A stretch of DNA of 64,000 nucleotides, taken from contig CAWIFR010000006.1 in the NCBI GenBank assembly GCA_963835465.1, forward strand, positions 372,001 through 436,000, written 5' to 3'. Below, one piece after another: positions 52,781 to 61,293 of the stretch; within the stretch, counting starts at the first letter, position 1; each line of letters starts with the position of its first letter. A model generated the notes under the pieces. It ran no database searches. It was not told where the DNA came from and saw only the letters and a list, made by a program, of their open reading frames with translations. A program made the position numbers and the translations under genes. This DNA is from Bog-756 sp963835465. Lineage in GTDB: Bacteria > Actinomycetota > Acidimicrobiia > Acidimicrobiales > RAAP-2.

Positions 52781-54014
52781 CTCCACCGACGCCGACCGAC
52801 CGTCGGTGGATCGGCCCAGCGGTCCGCCGGGCTACAAGCCCCCAACCGAGCTGCTCGAGTCGTGGGACCCCGCTGACGATGAGCAAGGTCGGGAGGGTCG
52901 CCACGACGTCCAATGGAACTGGCATGGACGTCCGTCCTGGGGCCGTCGGATCGTCACCGCCTTCCCGGTGGTGGCCCTGGTGCTCGCCATCGGCCTGGTG
53001 GCCCGGACCACGTGGTCGGCGCAGGGGGCCATCGACCAGGTTGAGTCGGTCCGAGGAACGGGCGGGGCCACGCTCCTGGCCGGCGCCGGTCCGACCGGTA
53101 CGACGTCGAGCGGCGGTTACGGAGCTCAACTCGCCGACTATCAGAGTGTCACCTTCTCCCAAGACAGCGCGGGAAGTCGGCCCATCCAGGGAAGCACGTC
53201 CCTGGCTTTGCCCCCCTATGTGGGATGGGAGGCCAACGGCAGTGCTGGCGCCGACAACGGCATCACTGTGGTCCGGGGAGGCCAACTCCACGTGGGGGTG
53301 CGGCGATCGACGGCCGGGTTCCGTGGTTGGTTCCTCACCACGACGGGCACCACGCCGGACTCGTGCGTCTTCCAGTTCACTGCGGCATCACCGCCCCCGG
53401 TCACCGCCTCGTCTCCCCAGGCCATCGGGGAGTTGGTCATGGCGGTGCAGACCGGCAACACGGTCACGACTGGTGACATCAACTACGTCTTCGTGGCCGA
53501 AAACGTCTCCTCCAGTGGCCGCCGCAATCTCACGGTGGGCTATTCGCAAGGCCATCTGAGTCACGCCAGCGAGCACATTCTCAAGCAGGTCCCCTGGGCA
53601 CCCGGGCCACTCCAGGTCGGCATACGGACGAATGGGAACGACAAACTCAGCGTATGGGTCAACGGAAGCCTCTTCTACTACGCCTCCATCCTCCAACTGG
53701 GCATCACCCCCCCGCTGCAGCCCTACCTGGAGGTGCAGGAACGCCAGACCCCCTACACGGTGGCCTATGACGGCTACTCCAGCGTCTGCCAGCCCGATGT
53801 AGCCGTCTCGGGCCTGCCCGAGGGCAGTACCGCCACGTTGGGCGGCCGCCAGGTGGTCGCCCGCAACGGCACCGCCACCTTCGTCGCCGCACTCGCCTCG
53901 CCCCCCATGACCGGGTCCCTCACCGTGCGCGAGCCCGGCACCGGTGGGACGGTCCGTTTCGCACCCCACACCTACTGGCCCGGGTCCCGCTATTCGTTCG
54001 CACCGGGCACGTGA
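52767..54014 (+). CDS. Membrane-anchored protein with extracellular beta-sandwich domain
   Basis: 415 residues. A 60-residue polar cytoplasmic tail ending in WHGRPSWGRR precedes one helix (IVTAFPVVALVLAIGLVART), so the bulk is outside. Residues about 130-320 look like a concanavalin A/LamG-type sandwich (SLALPPYVGWEANG, FRGWFLTTTG, LSVWVNGSLFYYASI, PYLEVQERQTPYTVAYDGY). The rest is another beta-rich module. A carbohydrate-binding or polymer-modifying role fits its place after the exporter, but no catalytic residues can be assigned. Overlaps the exporter gene by 14 bases. Confidence 0.7.
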   Translation: MPRSDSTDADRPSVDRPSGPPGYKPPTELLESWDPADDEQGREGRHDVQWNWHGRPSWGRRIVTAFPVVALVLAIGLVARTTWSAQGAIDQVESVRGTGGATLLAGAGPTGTTSSGGYGAQLADYQSVTFSQDSAGSRPIQGSTSLALPPYVGWEANGSAGADNGITVVRGGQLHVGVRRSTAGFRGWFLTTTGTTPDSCVFQFTAASPPPVTASSPQAIGELVMAVQTGNTVTTGDINYVFVAENVSSSGRRNLTVGYSQGHLSHASEHILKQVPWAPGPLQVGIRTNGNDKLSVWVNGSLFYYASILQLGITPPLQPYLEVQERQTPYTVAYDGYSSVCQPDVAVSGLPEGSTATLGGRQVVARNGTATFVAALASPPMTGSLTVREPGTGGTVRFAPHTYWPGSRYSFAPGT

Positions 54015-54065
54015 ACCGGGCCGGGTGACCGGCATCGGGACGATCGGGGGCGGTACGGTGGGCCG

Positions 54066-54410
54066 GTGCGGTCCCGACTGCTGATCGTGGTTGCGGCCAT
54101 CCTGGTACTGGCCACCCTGGTGGCGTCGTCGGTGGCCGCCATCCCGAACCGGGCCGCTGCGCCGGACCGGGAGGCGTCCGCCCCTCAGGCACTACCCGCC
54201 CCCTCCGGCGTGTGCCTGGCCAACGCTCAGCAGTGCAATCCCACCATCCCTCGGGCCGCCGGGCCGGCCACGGCAATCCTGCTGTTGGGTGCCCTGACCG
54301 TGGCCGCCGTGGCCGAACCGGCCCGACGCCGGTGGCGGCGGCACCGGCGCGCCTGCCCGTTGGCACCCGGGGTGGCCACGGTGCTGGTCCCTCCTCCTCG
54401 GCTCATCTGA
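54066..54410 (+). CDS. Small exported protein with two membrane segments
   Basis: 114 residues, unrecognised. An N-terminal signal or anchor (LLIVVAAILVLATLVASSVAAI), a short outside loop with two Cys (GVCLANAQQCNP), a second helix (GPATAILLLGALTVAAVAEP) and a basic tail (RRRWRRHRRA). It follows the beta-sandwich gene by 51 bases on the same strand and may be part of the same cluster. Confidence 0.55.
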   Translation: MRSRLLIVVAAILVLATLVASSVAAIPNRAAAPDREASAPQALPAPSGVCLANAQQCNPTIPRAAGPATAILLLGALTVAAVAEPARRRWRRHRRACPLAPGVATVLVPPPRLI

Positions 54411-54556
54411 ACCCGGCCGCGTCCCACCTCCTCCACAAGTCCAGGTGAGGACTCCCCGGCCCAGCCCTCCCGTCGACCCCTTCGACGGCCCTGTACGCGA
54501 GCCCCAGATCGCCGCGCCGGGCTTCGCCCCGCCGGCACCCACCGAGGAGACTTCTC

Positions 54557-55333
54557 ATGAACAAACCCAGACCCACCGACCCCCGACGCGCCTCGACTAC
54601 CAGGACCACAGGTCCTCAGCGCCGGCCGTCCCCATCAGAGCCCGATGTCCGGGGCAACGCTCGACGGCGGCAGGCGGAGCCCCAGGCGCCGCGTCGGCGT
54701 GCCATCATCACGATGACCGTGGCCGCCGTGCTGGCTGCGGTGCTCGTGGTGGTCTTCGCCGCCAACTCCCCCACCTCCACTCCGGTCAAGACGGTGGCGG
54801 GCGCGCCAATGGGTCCGGAGGGCATTCCCATGGAGACTGGCGCGCAGCTGGCCCCGGCGTCCACCTCGGCCACCGGTCAGACCGTCGACGGCCTGCAGTG
54901 CGACACTTCGGAGCAGGTCGCCTATCACGTGCACACCCACCTGAGCGTGTACGTGAACGGACGGCTCCGGCCTATCCCGGCCGGCGTGGGCATCGTCGAG
55001 CCGCAAGCCGAACCGACAGCAGCCGGCGCCTTCGATGAAGCCAGCCGCTGCTACTACTGGCTCCATGTCCATGCTCAGGACGGGGTGATCCACATCGAGT
55101 CCCCCACCTCGACCACGTACACCCTCGGCCAGTTCTTCGATCTCTGGGGTCAGCCCCTGGCTGCCAACCAGGTGGGACCGGCCACAGGCCGCCTGACTGT
55201 CTTCGTCGACCGCGCTCGCTATGTGGGCGATCCCCGCGCCATCACCCTCGGCGCACACCGCGACATCCAGCTCGACGTGGGCACCCCGGCTCCGCCGGCC
55301 AAGGCGGTGGACTGGTCACGGTCTTCGCTGTGA
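54557..55333 (+). CDS. Exported protein with two His-rich motifs (possible metal-binding)
   Basis: 258 residues. A basic cytoplasmic tail, one membrane helix (AIITMTVAAVLAAVLVVVFAA), and an outside domain with CDTSEQVAYHVHTHLSVYVNGRLRPIPAGVGI and CYYWLHVHAQDGVIHIESP. The paired HVHTH and HVHAQDGVIH motifs look like a metal or cofactor site, and the two Cys may form a disulfide. TYTLGQFFDLWGQPL is conserved among unnamed actinobacterial and Chloroflexi proteins. Last gene of the plus-strand cluster; the ATG at 54557 follows GAGGAGACTT. Confidence 0.68.
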   Translation: MNKPRPTDPRRASTTRTTGPQRRPSPSEPDVRGNARRRQAEPQAPRRRAIITMTVAAVLAAVLVVVFAANSPTSTPVKTVAGAPMGPEGIPMETGAQLAPASTSATGQTVDGLQCDTSEQVAYHVHTHLSVYVNGRLRPIPAGVGIVEPQAEPTAAGAFDEASRCYYWLHVHAQDGVIHIESPTSTTYTLGQFFDLWGQPLAANQVGPATGRLTVFVDRARYVGDPRAITLGAHRDIQLDVGTPAPPAKAVDWSRSSL

Positions 55334-56125
55334 GCTCGGCCTGACGGCCGGGCCCGTACGCCGACCGACCAGGCCCCGGGGATCCCCGTCGTCGTCGGCT
55401 ACGACGGCGACGGACCCGTAGCCTGCCGTCTCGAAGAGGGAACGGACAGCCGGGACCTGGTCGGCACCGACCTCCAGGACCAGCCAGCCCCCTGGCTTCA
55501 GCCACCGTCTGCTGACCCGCACCAACGGGGCCATTACCTCGAGGCCTTCGTGGCCGCCGTCCAGGGCCACCCGGGGCTCGAAGGCCAGGACGTCGCGGGG
55601 AAGCAGGTGGAGGGCCTCAGTGGGCACGTAGGGCAGCACGCCGCAGAGGACATCCACCATCCCGGCCAGCTCGACCGGAAGGGGCCGGTCGAGATGTCCG
55701 GGAAGGACGGTGACACCGTTTCGACGGGCGCACCGCACAGCGGCCGGGTCGAGCTCGGTGGCCAGGACCCGGGCGTCGGGGCGGAGTGCGGCCATGACCA
55801 TGGCCAACGCCCCCGAGCCGGTGGCCAAGTCCACCCCAACCCCGTCGGGCGGGAGCAGGTCGGCAGCCAGCCGGGCGAGCGGCTCGGACTGCCACCGAGG
55901 CACGTAGACACCCGGGTCCACGAGGACCTCGAGCCCACAAAATTGGATCCGGCCGGTGATCCAGGCCAGGGGCTCGCCGGTCAGCCGACGGTCCACCATG
56001 GCCTGGAGCTCGACGGCACTACCGGCCACGTCCAGCAGCTCGTCAGCCTCCTCGTCGGCGGCCACGCAGCCGGCACGGGCCAGCAGGCCGACGACGGCAG
56101 CCCGGTCGGGGACGTCCTCCACCAC
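55316..56125 (-). CDS. PrmC-related methyltransferase (TIGR03704-like)
   Basis: 269 residues. A helical N-domain (AAVVGLLARAGCVAADEEADELLD) and PLAWITGRIQFCGLEVLVDPGVYVPRWQSEPLA match HemK/PrmC, and motif I is GVDLATGSGALAMVM. The catalytic NPPY of glutamine-N5 methyltransferases is replaced by GVLPYVPTEALHLLPRDV, the pattern of TIGR03704 proteins of unknown substrate. So release-factor methylation should not be assumed. The GTG at 56125 is the start; a second GTG follows at once. Its 3' end overlaps the stop region of the convergent gene at 55333. Confidence 0.8.
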   Translation of the reverse strand: MVEDVPDRAAVVGLLARAGCVAADEEADELLDVAGSAVELQAMVDRRLTGEPLAWITGRIQFCGLEVLVDPGVYVPRWQSEPLARLAADLLPPDGVGVDLATGSGALAMVMAALRPDARVLATELDPAAVRCARRNGVTVLPGHLDRPLPVELAGMVDVLCGVLPYVPTEALHLLPRDVLAFEPRVALDGGHEGLEVMAPLVRVSRRWLKPGGWLVLEVGADQVPAVRSLFETAGYGSVAVVADDDGDPRGLVGRRTGPAVRPSSQRRP

Positions 56126-56296
56126 CCCATCCTGGCCGATCCCCCGATACGGGACTACCGGGTCGGGGTGGCCCAGAGGAGTCTGGCGAGCCTGAGGTTC
56201 GATCCCGATGGTGGCGGCTCGGCCGACAGGGCCCCCCTGTACCCTGTCGGTCGACGCCTCCCCCGGGCCGACCGGGGGTCGACCGAGGGAGGAACC

Positions 56297-57004
56297 GTGC
56301 AGATCACCGACATCGAGTACGCCCATGAAGGGGTCCGTCTGGTCGGGCAGCTGGCCGTGGACGAGGAGCGTCCGGGGACCCGTCCGGCCATACTCATCGC
56401 CCACGACGCCGCCGGCCTGGGCGACCACCCCAAGGCGACGGCGCGCCGGTTGGCGGAGCTGGGGTACGTGGCCTTCGCCCTCGACTACTACGGCGACGGC
56501 CAGCCCCTCCCCCCCGAGCAGATCGGCGAACGGTTCGGAGCACTCCACGGTGACCCCGACCGGGTCCGGTCACTCGGACGGGCCGGGCTCGAGGTCCTGC
56601 TGGCCAGCGAGTACGCCGACCCGGCCAGGGCGGCGGCCATCGGCTACTGCTTCGGCGGCACCCTCTCGCTGGAGCTGGCTCGCAGCGGGGCAGACCTGAC
56701 CGCGGTGGTCGGGTTCCACTCAGGGCTGGCCACCACCCGACCCGAGGACGCCGCCAGCATCACGGGCAAGGTACTGGTCTGCATCGGTGCCGATGACCCC
56801 ATCATCCCGCCCGAGCAACGGGCTGATTTCGAAGCCGAGATGCGGGCCGCCGGCGTGGACTGGCAGATGCACCTCTATGGGGGCGCGGTCCACAGCTTCA
56901 CCAACCCCACGGCCGACGGCAGCAATCCCGCGATCAAGTACGACGCCAACGCTGACCGCCGGTCGTGGCAGGCCATGCGCAACCTCTTCGCCGAGGTGTT
57001 CTGA
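56297..57004 (+). CDS. Dienelactone hydrolase family protein
   Basis: 235 residues of the alpha/beta-hydrolase fold. The nucleophile Cys is in GYCFGGTLSLELA, the Asp in CIGADDPIIPPEQR and the His in GGAVHSFTNPTADG. The Cys nucleophile is the DLH hallmark. Such enzymes open lactone intermediates of aromatic degradation or act as general carboxylic ester hydrolases. The GTG at 56297 is preceded by AGGGAGGA and is the best start. Confidence 0.88.
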   Translation: MQITDIEYAHEGVRLVGQLAVDEERPGTRPAILIAHDAAGLGDHPKATARRLAELGYVAFALDYYGDGQPLPPEQIGERFGALHGDPDRVRSLGRAGLEVLLASEYADPARAAAIGYCFGGTLSLELARSGADLTAVVGFHSGLATTRPEDAASITGKVLVCIGADDPIIPPEQRADFEAEMRAAGVDWQMHLYGGAVHSFTNPTADGSNPAIKYDANADRRSWQAMRNLFAEVF

Positions 57005-57037
57005 GAGCGTCTCTGCGACCGCTGCCGGGCGCGGTGC

Positions 57038-58052
57038 TTAAAGCCAACGGCGGCGCTTGAAGATCAGGTAGAGAGTGCCCGACGTGACGAACATCAGCGC
57101 CACGGCGGCCGGGTACCCGTAGAACCAGTGCAGTTCGGGCATGTGCTCGAAGTTCATCCCATAGATGGTCCCCACCAGCGTCGGGGCGAACAGGATGGCG
57201 GCCCAGGCCGAGATCTTCTTCACCTCCTCGTTCTGAGCCAGACTGGCCTCGGTCAGACTGCGCATCTCCTCGTTCTGCTGCTGGCTCACCAGAGTGGTGT
57301 GGACGGTGAGGGCGTTCTGCAGCAGCACCCGGAAGGCGTCGGCCCGCTCGACCACCCGGAGGGCGTGGTCATTGACGTCGCGCAAACTGCGCTGCAGCTC
57401 GAGGTCCACGTGGTACTTGTCGAAGCCTGTCTCGAGCGCGGCGAGCACTTCGAGCAGGGGGTGGGTGGCCCGCTGGAACTCGATGACTTCCCGCGAGAGC
57501 TCATAGATCCTTCTCGACACCGCCGGGTCTCCCTTGAACAGCTGGTCCTCAATCTCGTCGATGTCGTTCTCCAGACCGGCCACCACCGGGGCGTACTCGT
57601 CCACCACCTGGTCGAGGATGGCGTAGAGCACGGCCTCGGGCCCCAGTCGCAGCAGCGCCGGCGACTGCTCGAGGCGTGTGCGAACCCGGCTCAGGTCCGG
57701 AGTCTCGGCGTGACGGATCGTGACCACGAAGTCATCTCCGGTAAAGACGTGGAGCTCGCCGAACTCCACCTCTTCCACGGCATCCAGGTAGCGGGCCGGC
57801 CGGAGCACGGTGAACAGCGTCGTCCCGTATCGCTCGAGCTTCGGCCGCTGGTGGGCGCTGACCGCATCCTCGACGGCCAACTCATGGAGATCGAATTCCG
57901 CGGGCTACCGAACGGATCTCCTCGACGTCGGGACGGTAGAGACCGATCCAGGCCATACCGTGGCGGTCGCGCAGGACCTCGTAGGTCTCCTCGAGACTCT
58001 GGGGTTCGGCGCTGCGCCGCCCGTCCACGTAGACCGCGTTGTTGACCAGCAC
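57038..58052 (-). CDS. corA: CorA-family magnesium/cobalt transporter (one extra base as read)
   Basis: 337 residues after correction. The N-terminal cytoplasmic domain (VYVDGRRSAEPQSLEETYEVLRDRHGMAWIGLYRP) joins FDLHELAVEDAVSAHQRPKLERYG across a single extra base near 57900. The long helix region follows, then two C-terminal helices around the GMN selectivity motif (IYGMNFEHMPE). Total span 1015 bases, one more than a multiple of three. The GTG at 58052 has GAGGAGGG upstream. Probably sequencing error, since both halves are intact. Confidence 0.9.
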
Positions 58053-58162
58053 CAACCCTCCTCGCCCGGCGAGAAGCTGCCCGGGGATGGGGTCATGGTA
58101 CCCAGCGGCTGCACTTGACCCCGGATCCTCGATTCGCCGGGCCGCCGCAGGTCAGCCGACCC

Positions 58163-59116
58163 TCAGCGCGCGGTGATCCCCCAGGTGCCGGTCCACCGGG
58201 TCCCGGGGCGGAGCACGGTCACGTCGGTTCCCGACCGCAACGCGTCCGGCGGGCACGTCATGGGCTCCACGGCCACCGCCGTGCGCCGGGATGCCGGGTC
58301 CAGGGTGTCCCCGGTGAAGATCATGAAGTACCCGAACCGCTCATCGGCCCACAGGGTGGCCCCACCGGCTCCATCCGGATGGTCCAGGTCGACCCGGGCC
58401 CGACCGTCGGCGTCGCGCCGGAGCCCGGTGTAGCCGGTGTCGAGCTTGGTCACCCCGATCAGCCGGCCCTGGGTGAAGTCGAACTCGGTGCCTGACACCG
58501 GTGCGCTGGTGGTGGGCAGGCCGCGGTCGTCACAGATCAGGCGCCGCTCGGCCGGCACGGTCAATCGGATCTGGTCCACGGTGGGGGTGCCGACGGTGAG
58601 ATACGGATGAAAGCCCAGCCCGAAGGGGAGGTCGACCTCGCCCAGGTTCTCCGCCTCGGTGGCCACAATCAGGCCGTCCCGACCCAGCCGGTACTCGAGC
58701 GTCAGCCGCAGGGCGAAGGGATAGGCCGGGGAGGGTCGGAGCTCGCAGGCCATGCTCACCCGGTTCTGGGCCCGGCCCACCATCCTCCAGGGCATCCAGC
58801 GGACCAGGCCGTGGATGGCGTTCCCCCGATCGGGCTCGTTGATGGGGGCCTGGGCCTCGACGCCTTGGAACGAATACCGCCCGTCACCCAGCCGATTCGG
58901 CCATGGGGCGAGCACTTGGCCGCGGCCGCCGTGGCTCCACTCGGCAGGGCCGAAGCCGTCGATGACCGGCCGGTCTTCGACGGTGAACGAGCGAAGGGTG
59001 GCACCCACCTCGGTAATGACCGCCCGCTGGTGCCCGTGCCCGATGACCCACTGGTCGCCGGTGGCGACGGTGGTCTCGGCCGGTCGCTGGTCTTCGGCGG
59101 GTGATCGGGGGCTCAT
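58163..59116 (-). CDS. Aldose 1-epimerase family protein
   Basis: 317 residues of the galactose mutarotase fold. The catalytic His and Glu regions are NAIHGLVRWMPW, FGLGFHPYLTVG and AVAVEPMTCPPDAL. APWPNRLGDGRYSFQG is the conserved substrate-loop segment. It interconverts anomers of hexoses or related sugars. The ATG at 59116 is chosen; the ATG at 59149 is an alternative. Upstream of corA on the same strand, about 110 bases apart, and divergent from surE. Confidence 0.88.
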   Translation of the reverse strand: MSPRSPAEDQRPAETTVATGDQWVIGHGHQRAVITEVGATLRSFTVEDRPVIDGFGPAEWSHGGRGQVLAPWPNRLGDGRYSFQGVEAQAPINEPDRGNAIHGLVRWMPWRMVGRAQNRVSMACELRPSPAYPFALRLTLEYRLGRDGLIVATEAENLGEVDLPFGLGFHPYLTVGTPTVDQIRLTVPAERRLICDDRGLPTTSAPVSGTEFDFTQGRLIGVTKLDTGYTGLRRDADGRARVDLDHPDGAGGATLWADERFGYFMIFTGDTLDPASRRTAVAVEPMTCPPDALRSGTDVTVLRPGTRWTGTWGITAR

Positions 59117-59297
59117 GGTGGCGTTGGGGCTCAGCGGGGTGGCGAGCATCGGCGGGGTCGGGAGACCGGGGGCGGCCGACGTCGACCGGTATGGTAGGCC
59201 ATGAGGCCGCCCCGGCCCGACGGGCGGCCGATCCGGACCGCTGGCCGCTTGTCCTGGGGGCCGGGCCACCCTGATCGCCACCCGAGGAAAGTCCACC

Positions 59298-60143
59298 ATG
59301 CGCATCCTGATCACCAACGACGACGGCGTCTTCGCGCCCGGCATCGCCGCCCTGGCCCGGGGGCTGCACGCCGCACTCGGTGACCAGCACGACCTGGTGG
59401 TGGTGGCCCCGCTGGTCGACCACAGCGGGGCCGGAGCCGCGGTGGGCCGGGTCTACGAGCGTGAGTCGATCCCCTACGAGCACGTAGACATCCCCGGACT
59501 CGCCGACGTCCCCACCTATGGGATCGACGGGCCCCCGGCGCTCGCTGTCATCGTGGCCTGCATCGAAGGCTTCGGGCCCCGCCCGGACCTGGTCGTCTCC
59601 GGCATCAACCACGGCGTCAACGCCGGTCGGTCCGCACTCCACTCGGGCACCGTGGGCGCCACGCTCACCGGGGCCCAGTTCGGAATCCGGGGCCTCGCGG
59701 TGAGCATCGCCTGGGGGGACGACCCGGTTCCCTGGGACACCCCGGTCGGACTGGCCGTGGGCATGGTGCCGGCCCTGGTCGAAGCACCACCGTCGACCGT
59801 GCTCAACCTCAATGTGCCCGCCGTGGCGCCCGGCCTCCTCCGCGGCCTCCGCCACGGGACGCTCGGCACCGTTGGTCTGATCCGCGCCGTGCGCCCCGAG
59901 CTCTCGCCTGAGCCGGTGGCGGGGAACCCGATCGACACCACCTCCGGGGTGATCTCGCTGACCCTGCGGGGCATGGGCGTGGGGGCCGACCGCATCGCCG
60001 AGCAGGCGGAGCTGGAACCCGACTCGGACGCCGCCCTCATCGCGGACGGATGGGCCACGGTGACACCGATCAGCGGGGTCCGCGAGGACGTCTCCGACGG
60101 GGCGGCCGCTGCCCTGTCGGCCGCCCTGGCCACCCACCACTGA
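59298..60143 (+). CDS. surE: 5'/3'-nucleotidase SurE
   Basis: 281 residues. MRILITNDDGVFAPGIAAL carries the metal-binding Asp8-Asp9 pair, followed by VAPLVDHSGAGAA and the SGINHGVNAG motif. SurE removes phosphate from nucleoside monophosphates, with roles in stress survival. ATG at 59298, with a GAGGAAAG ribosome site 9 bases upstream. Divergent from the epimerase gene. Confidence 0.94.
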   Translation: MRILITNDDGVFAPGIAALARGLHAALGDQHDLVVVAPLVDHSGAGAAVGRVYERESIPYEHVDIPGLADVPTYGIDGPPALAVIVACIEGFGPRPDLVVSGINHGVNAGRSALHSGTVGATLTGAQFGIRGLAVSIAWGDDPVPWDTPVGLAVGMVPALVEAPPSTVLNLNVPAVAPGLLRGLRHGTLGTVGLIRAVRPELSPEPVAGNPIDTTSGVISLTLRGMGVGADRIAEQAELEPDSDAALIADGWATVTPISGVREDVSDGAAAALSAALATHH

Positions 60144-60654
60144 GCCCCCGGAGGCTCCATCTGCTGGCTCGACCCGGGCAGCAGCTGGTGTTTTCCCTGC
60201 TCAGAGCGATGCATGTGGCACCTCGAGTTCGCGCCGTCATCGCGCCGATTACTACAGTGCTGCAACTCGATCAGCCAACGGAGGTCGGGATCACGGGGAA
60301 GTCCGACAAGGGCCGCCGGGTGCGACGGCACACGGAGCCACCGAGATCCACCTGCGCCGGATTCCGGCCGCACCGTGCCGCCGCCCACCTATCGGTGGGC
60401 ACGGACCGTCCACCCCCTGCACCGAGCACCTATGACCCACACCCCCTCCACAACAGCCTGCCGGTCAGGAGTCGCCAGAGGCTGACCTGACCAGGGTTCC
60501 CCGTCTGCACCTCGTACGGACTCCTTCGCCCGTCCAGAGCCCCCTGCCCTTCCCGGCACCGGCTCGCGAGTCGAATGCACACTGACGGTCGCCCGCATTC
60601 CGAAGCCAACCTCGAAGCCCTCCGGGCTTCCGCGACTTTGAGGAAACGCACGCT
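60144..60654. other. 511 bases upstream of the Rpf-domain gene: long leader
   Basis: No coding frame seen. It is long for this genome, GC-rich, with a 7-bp hairpin at 60614-60630 (GAAGCCC, TCC loop, GGGCTTC) close to the ribosome site GAGGAAA before the ATG at 60655. Rpf genes of actinobacteria are often preceded by c-di-AMP (ydaO) riboswitches, but the conserved core could not be matched here. Confidence 0.4.
60614..60630 (+). promoter_or_regulatory. Hairpin in the rpf leader
   Basis: GAAGCCC-TCC-GGGCTTC, a perfect 7-bp stem with a 3-base loop, ends about 10 bases before the ribosome binding site. It could act as a terminator/attenuator arm or translation blocker. Confidence 0.45.
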
Positions 60655-61251
60655 ATGCGCACGCACCGCTCCACCTTCTCCGCTGTACTCATCATGGCCC
60701 TCGTCGTGGGCACCCTGTTGACCTGGGCCGCCACCCCAGCCCAGGCCGCAGGCTCGGCATCGCACCGCCTGCAGACACCACCCTTCCCGGGTACCGCTCG
60801 GTGGTCATCGGCGCCACCGTGGTCTCCCTGGCCGCGCTGGACCTCCCGGGGCCGACCTCGGTCCCCACCCTCCCGCCCGCACCGACACCCCCTCCCGTAC
60901 CCCCAACGACGTCGGTACCCACAACGACGTCGGTACCCACGACGACGCCGTACCTGCACCGGCCCCGGCCGTGGCCGCTCCACCCACTACCGAGGGCCAC
61001 CGACCTTTCCCCTCGGTGGGGTGTGGGCCGAGCTGCGCCAGTGCGAGTCGGGCGGCAACTACGCCATCGACACCGGCAACGGCTACTACGGCGCCTACCA
61101 GTTCTCGGCGTCCACCTGGCACGGGCTGGGCCTCAGCGGTTTGCCCAGCCAGGCACCGCCGGCCGTCCAGGACACGGCCGCCGTGGAGCTGCAGGCCCGC
61201 AGTGGCTGGGGCCAGTGGCCGGCCTGCTCCCGCCGACTCGGCCTGCTCTAG
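60655..61251 (+). CDS. Secreted Rpf-domain (transglycosylase-like) protein, linker frameshifted as read
   Basis: Signal peptide MRTHRSTFSAVLIMALVVGTLLTWAATPAQA, then a Pro/Thr-rich linker that reads sensibly in other frames (GATVVSLAALDLPGPTSVP, PPTTSVPTTTSVPTTTP), so shifts occur near 60800, 60950 and 61010. The final domain is in the first frame: WAELRQCESGGNYAIDTGNGYYGAYQFSASTWHGLG, with the catalytic Glu, and SGWGQWPACSRRLGL. This is a resuscitation-promoting-factor domain that cleaves peptidoglycan. Its corrected length is near 200 residues. Confidence 0.82.
   Translation: MRTHRSTFSAVLIMALVVGTLLTWAATPAQAAGSASHRLQTPPFPGTARWSSAPPWSPWPRWTSRGRPRSPPSRPHRHPLPYPQRRRYPQRRRYPRRRRTCTGPGRGRSTHYRGPPTFPLGGVWAELRQCESGGNYAIDTGNGYYGAYQFSASTWHGLGLSGLPSQAPPAVQDTAAVELQARSGWGQWPACSRRLGLL
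60905..60940 (+). repeat. Two perfect 18-bp direct repeats in the Rpf linker
   Basis: AACGACGTCGGTACCCAC occurs twice in tandem and encodes TTSVPT units, followed by a diverged partial copy. A typical expandable cell-wall linker. Confidence 0.85.
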
Positions 61252-61293
61252 CGCCAGGCGACGGCCCACCCGGGGAGGGACCAGCCCGTTCGG

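Noticed and set aside
60144..60654. ydaO/c-di-AMP riboswitch
   Set aside because: The conserved core sequences could not be found by eye; kept only as an open question.
60905..60940. CRISPR-like repeats
   Set aside because: Only two adjacent copies without spacers, inside a Pro/Thr linker of a secreted protein.
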